Under the pieces are notes generated by a model. The model ran no database searches. It had not been told where the DNA came from and saw only the letters and a list, made by a program, of their open reading frames with translations. Of a DNA stretch of 64,000 nucleotides, positions 62,266 to 64,000 are shown one piece after another. Both the position numbers and the translations under genes were made by a program. Source of the stretch: Desulfotomaculum copahuensis. GTDB lineage: Bacteria > Bacillota > Desulfotomaculia > Desulfotomaculales > Desulfovirgulaceae. Where the stretch lies: assembly GCF_001655685.1 (NCBI RefSeq), contig NZ_LYVF01000137.1, forward strand, positions 62,001-126,000. The letters are read 5' to 3'. Position 1 is the stretch's first letter; the number at the start of each line of letters is the position of its first letter.

Positions 62266-63246
62266 TCACCCGCCGATCTGGGACATGATCTTATGCCCGT
62301 CATTCCAGCCCCCGGCCAGATGATGCCGGTCGGGCTTGCTGCGCACGGCCTGCTCAATCAACCCGGCCAGTTCGTCCGCACCGGCTCCCCGGCGCAGGGC
62401 AGCTTTCAGATCGATTTCCCGCCGGTCAAAAAGACAGGGGCGCAGTCCTCCGGTGGCCGTCAGACGCAGGCGGTTGCAGCGGGCACAGAAATGGTCGCTC
62501 ACCGCGCTGATAAAGCCGATCGTGCCCGCCGCCCCGTCCAGCCGGTAATAGCGGGCCGGACCGCTGCCGGACAACTTGCGCACTTCCTGCAGCCGGCCCA
62601 GCCGCCGGTTGAGCAAATCTTTTATTTCCTCACTGGAGATGTACTGTTCCGCCGCCCAGTCATTGGCGGTACCCACCGGCATCAGTTCGATGAACCGCAC
62701 GTGCAGCGGCCGGTCCAATGATAAACGGGCCAGCGGGATGATTTCATCGTCGTTGAACCCGCGCACCACCACGGTATTCAGCTTCACCGGCTGCAGCCCC
62801 AGTGCCAGGGCTGTTTCAATACCCCGCCATACCCGGCGCAATTCCCCGCCCCGGGTAATCCGCCGGTAGCGCTGTTCATCCAGTGTATCCAGGCTGATAT
62901 TCACCCGGCGCAGGCCGGCTGTTTTTAAAGCCGCCGCCTTTTCGGCCAGCAAAATGCCGTTGGTGGTCAGGGCCAGGTCGTCAACTTCCGGGACGGCCGC
63001 CAGCCGGCGCACCAGTTCCGTCAGGCCCAGGCGGACCAGCGGCTCGCCGCCGGTCAGGCGCACCTTTTTCACCCCCAGGCGGGTGGCGGCCTGCACCACG
63101 CGGCATATTTCCTCAAAGGTCAATATTTCCGCGTGCGGAACAAACGGCACCCCCTCCGGCGGCATGCAATAAACACAACGCAAATTGCAACGGTCGGTGA
63201 CTGAAATGCGCAGATAATTGATTTCCCGCTGGTAGCCGTCTTTCAT
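62266..63246 (-). CDS. moaA: GTP 3',8-cyclase MoaA
   Basis: A 326-residue radical SAM protein with CNLRCVYC (CxxxCxxC), TGGEPL, and C-terminal cluster Cys in FCARCNRLRLTATGG and CLF; the end SQIGG is the MoaA GG tail. It makes the first intermediate of molybdopterin from GTP. The start is ATG 63246. It opens the moaA operon. Confidence 0.97.
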   Translation of the reverse strand: MKDGYQREINYLRISVTDRCNLRCVYCMPPEGVPFVPHAEILTFEEICRVVQAATRLGVKKVRLTGGEPLVRLGLTELVRRLAAVPEVDDLALTTNGILLAEKAAALKTAGLRRVNISLDTLDEQRYRRITRGGELRRVWRGIETALALGLQPVKLNTVVVRGFNDDEIIPLARLSLDRPLHVRFIELMPVGTANDWAAEQYISSEEIKDLLNRRLGRLQEVRKLSGSGPARYYRLDGAAGTIGFISAVSDHFCARCNRLRLTATGGLRPCLFDRREIDLKAALRRGAGADELAGLIEQAVRSKPDRHHLAGGWNDGHKIMSQIGG

Positions 63247-63731
63247 CCCGTCACCTTCTTTATGCCCGCAGGCGGTCCAAACAATCCATTACCTGAATGG
63301 TTCTCCCCGCCCGGCGGGTTTTCCTGCCTGCCGTCCCAGTCAATTTTCAAGCATTATTTTTCCGGCCGGCCGGTGTAACCGGTGAAGCTGATCGCAGATT
63401 GGCACCCGGCTTTAAAGACAAATTACACAAAACGTCATTTTTCTTACCGATTCCCGCAAAAAGCTCAAATTTTTTTAGAACCGGGGAACCAAACCGTCTT
63501 TCCATTCGTCTAAATAAGGGGATGAAAAATTTGCGGGATATTGAATAACCCGCCCGCGGCGGAAATCACCCGAAACGACGGAATGGAGCGGACGGAATAT
63601 GCGGTACACGCGGTACATAATGATGGTGCAGCCGGATGTGGGGAGGCCGGGAAAAACCGGCCGGTTCAGCCGGGGCGGTAAAAAACGGGCGGCGCGGACA
63701 GTCGATGCCGGACGGCAGGGAGGGCGCGAGC
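63247..63731. other. Intergenic region between moaA and the acyltransferase
   Basis: A 485-base divergent interval with no convincing gene. A molybdenum-cofactor riboswitch could be expected before moaA, but I cannot fold the leader by eye into the known motif. No tRNA or repeats. Confidence 0.4.
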
Positions 63732-64000
63732 ATGCCTGAACCGGTCAAGGGCAACGGCCGTTACTTGCCCGGCCTGGACGGATTGCGGGCATTGGCGGTA
63801 CTCGCCGTGATCGCCTATCACCTAAATTTAAGCTTTGCACCGGGCGGACTGCTCGGTGTCGGCGTGTTTTTCGTTATTTCAGGCTATCTGATCACCGGCC
63901 TTTTGGTCGCCGAATGGCAGGACAACCAGCAAATCAACCTGAAAAATTTCTGGTTGCGCCGGGCGCGGCGTTTACTGCCGGCGCTGGTGATCATGCTCGT
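63732..64000 (+). CDS. Acyltransferase 3 family membrane protein (partial)
   Basis: The first 89 codons are in the window and run off the right edge. The start GRYLPGLDGLRALAVLAVIAYH, the GVGVFFVISGYLITGLL helix and FWLRRARRLLPALV are typical of OafA/YrhL acyltransferases that O-acylate cell-surface polysaccharides. The start is ATG 63732 after a GGGAGGG. Substrate unknown; gene continues outside. Confidence 0.9.
   Translation, partial: MPEPVKGNGRYLPGLDGLRALAVLAVIAYHLNLSFAPGGLLGVGVFFVISGYLITGLLVAEWQDNQQINLKNFWLRRARRLLPALVIML

Overview
The window looks like a chromosome segment of an anaerobic, endospore-forming, moderately GC-rich Firmicute of the Peptococcaceae type (Desulfotomaculum, Pelotomaculum and Carboxydothermus relatives). 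The reasons are spoIIP, HrcA with two CIRCE operators, many ferredoxins, rubredoxins and sirohaem proteins, superoxide reductase, an electron-transfer flavoprotein, an HdrD/DsrK-like protein, and an archaeal-type (group III) chaperonin inside the hrcA-dnaK operon. The species assignment is inference. I found no rRNA, tRNA, CRISPR array or intact insertion sequence.

Layout. 1-5.4 kb: the start of a 2-oxoacid oxidoreductase running off the left edge, a ferritin-like protein, an HdrD/DsrK-like iron-sulfur protein, a radical SAM/SPASM enzyme preceded by a 43-codon reading frame, an FMN reductase and a universal stress protein. A decayed copy of the radical SAM gene's 3' end lies at about 333-436. 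5.6-10 kb: seven genes in one direction (ferritin-like protein, variant rubredoxin, small sirohaem protein, desulfoferrodoxin, EtfB, EtfA, FAD-domain protein), probably an oxygen-defence and electron-transfer operon. 10.1-18.8 kb: a complete second Hsp70 set (dnaK, grpE, cbpA-like dnaJ, HspR/CbpM-like gene, clpB) and, behind a CIRCE, groES-groEL. 19-21.2 kb: mogA, fdhD, a small conserved-looking protein and a ferredoxin. 21.4-23.1 kb: an acyl-CoA ligase with a FadR-type operator. 23.4-28 kb: a rubredoxin-like protein and two overlapping penicillin-binding proteins. 28.1-29.5 kb: an AT-rich, probably transferred gene. 29.6-32.7 kb: a CopZ-type Fe-S domain protein and an nfeD-floA flotillin pair with a disordered membrane-anchored partner.

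33-47.2 kb is the conserved Firmicute block read leftward: lepA, a small gene, hemW, hrcA, group III chaperonin, grpE, dnaK, dnaJ, prmA, rsmE, mtaB, hit, rpsU. The same block resumes at 55.4-59.9 kb (holA, divergent rpsT, spoIIP). Between the two parts (47.4-55.2 kb) sit a sirohaem protein with a Cys-rich partner, a sugar-type ABC importer with a TIM-barrel isomerase, and an orphan antitoxin beside a truncated RelE-type toxin. 57.6-58.6 kb carries a DoxD-DoxA-like membrane protein. 60.2-63.2 kb is a molybdenum-cofactor operon (moaA, moaC, MOSC, mobB, thiamine-binding protein), followed by the start of an acyltransferase at the right edge.

How the parts work together. Heat and protein stress are handled by two DnaK machines and two chaperonins under at least two regulators: HrcA/CIRCE on groES-groEL and on the hrcA operon, and probably the HspR/CbpM-like protein on dnaK2-clpB, which has no CIRCE. 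Redox stress is handled by rubredoxin, superoxide reductase and ferritin-like proteins. Molybdenum-cofactor genes (moaA, moaC, mogA, mobB) and fdhD imply molybdo- or tungsto-enzymes, such as formate dehydrogenase, encoded elsewhere.
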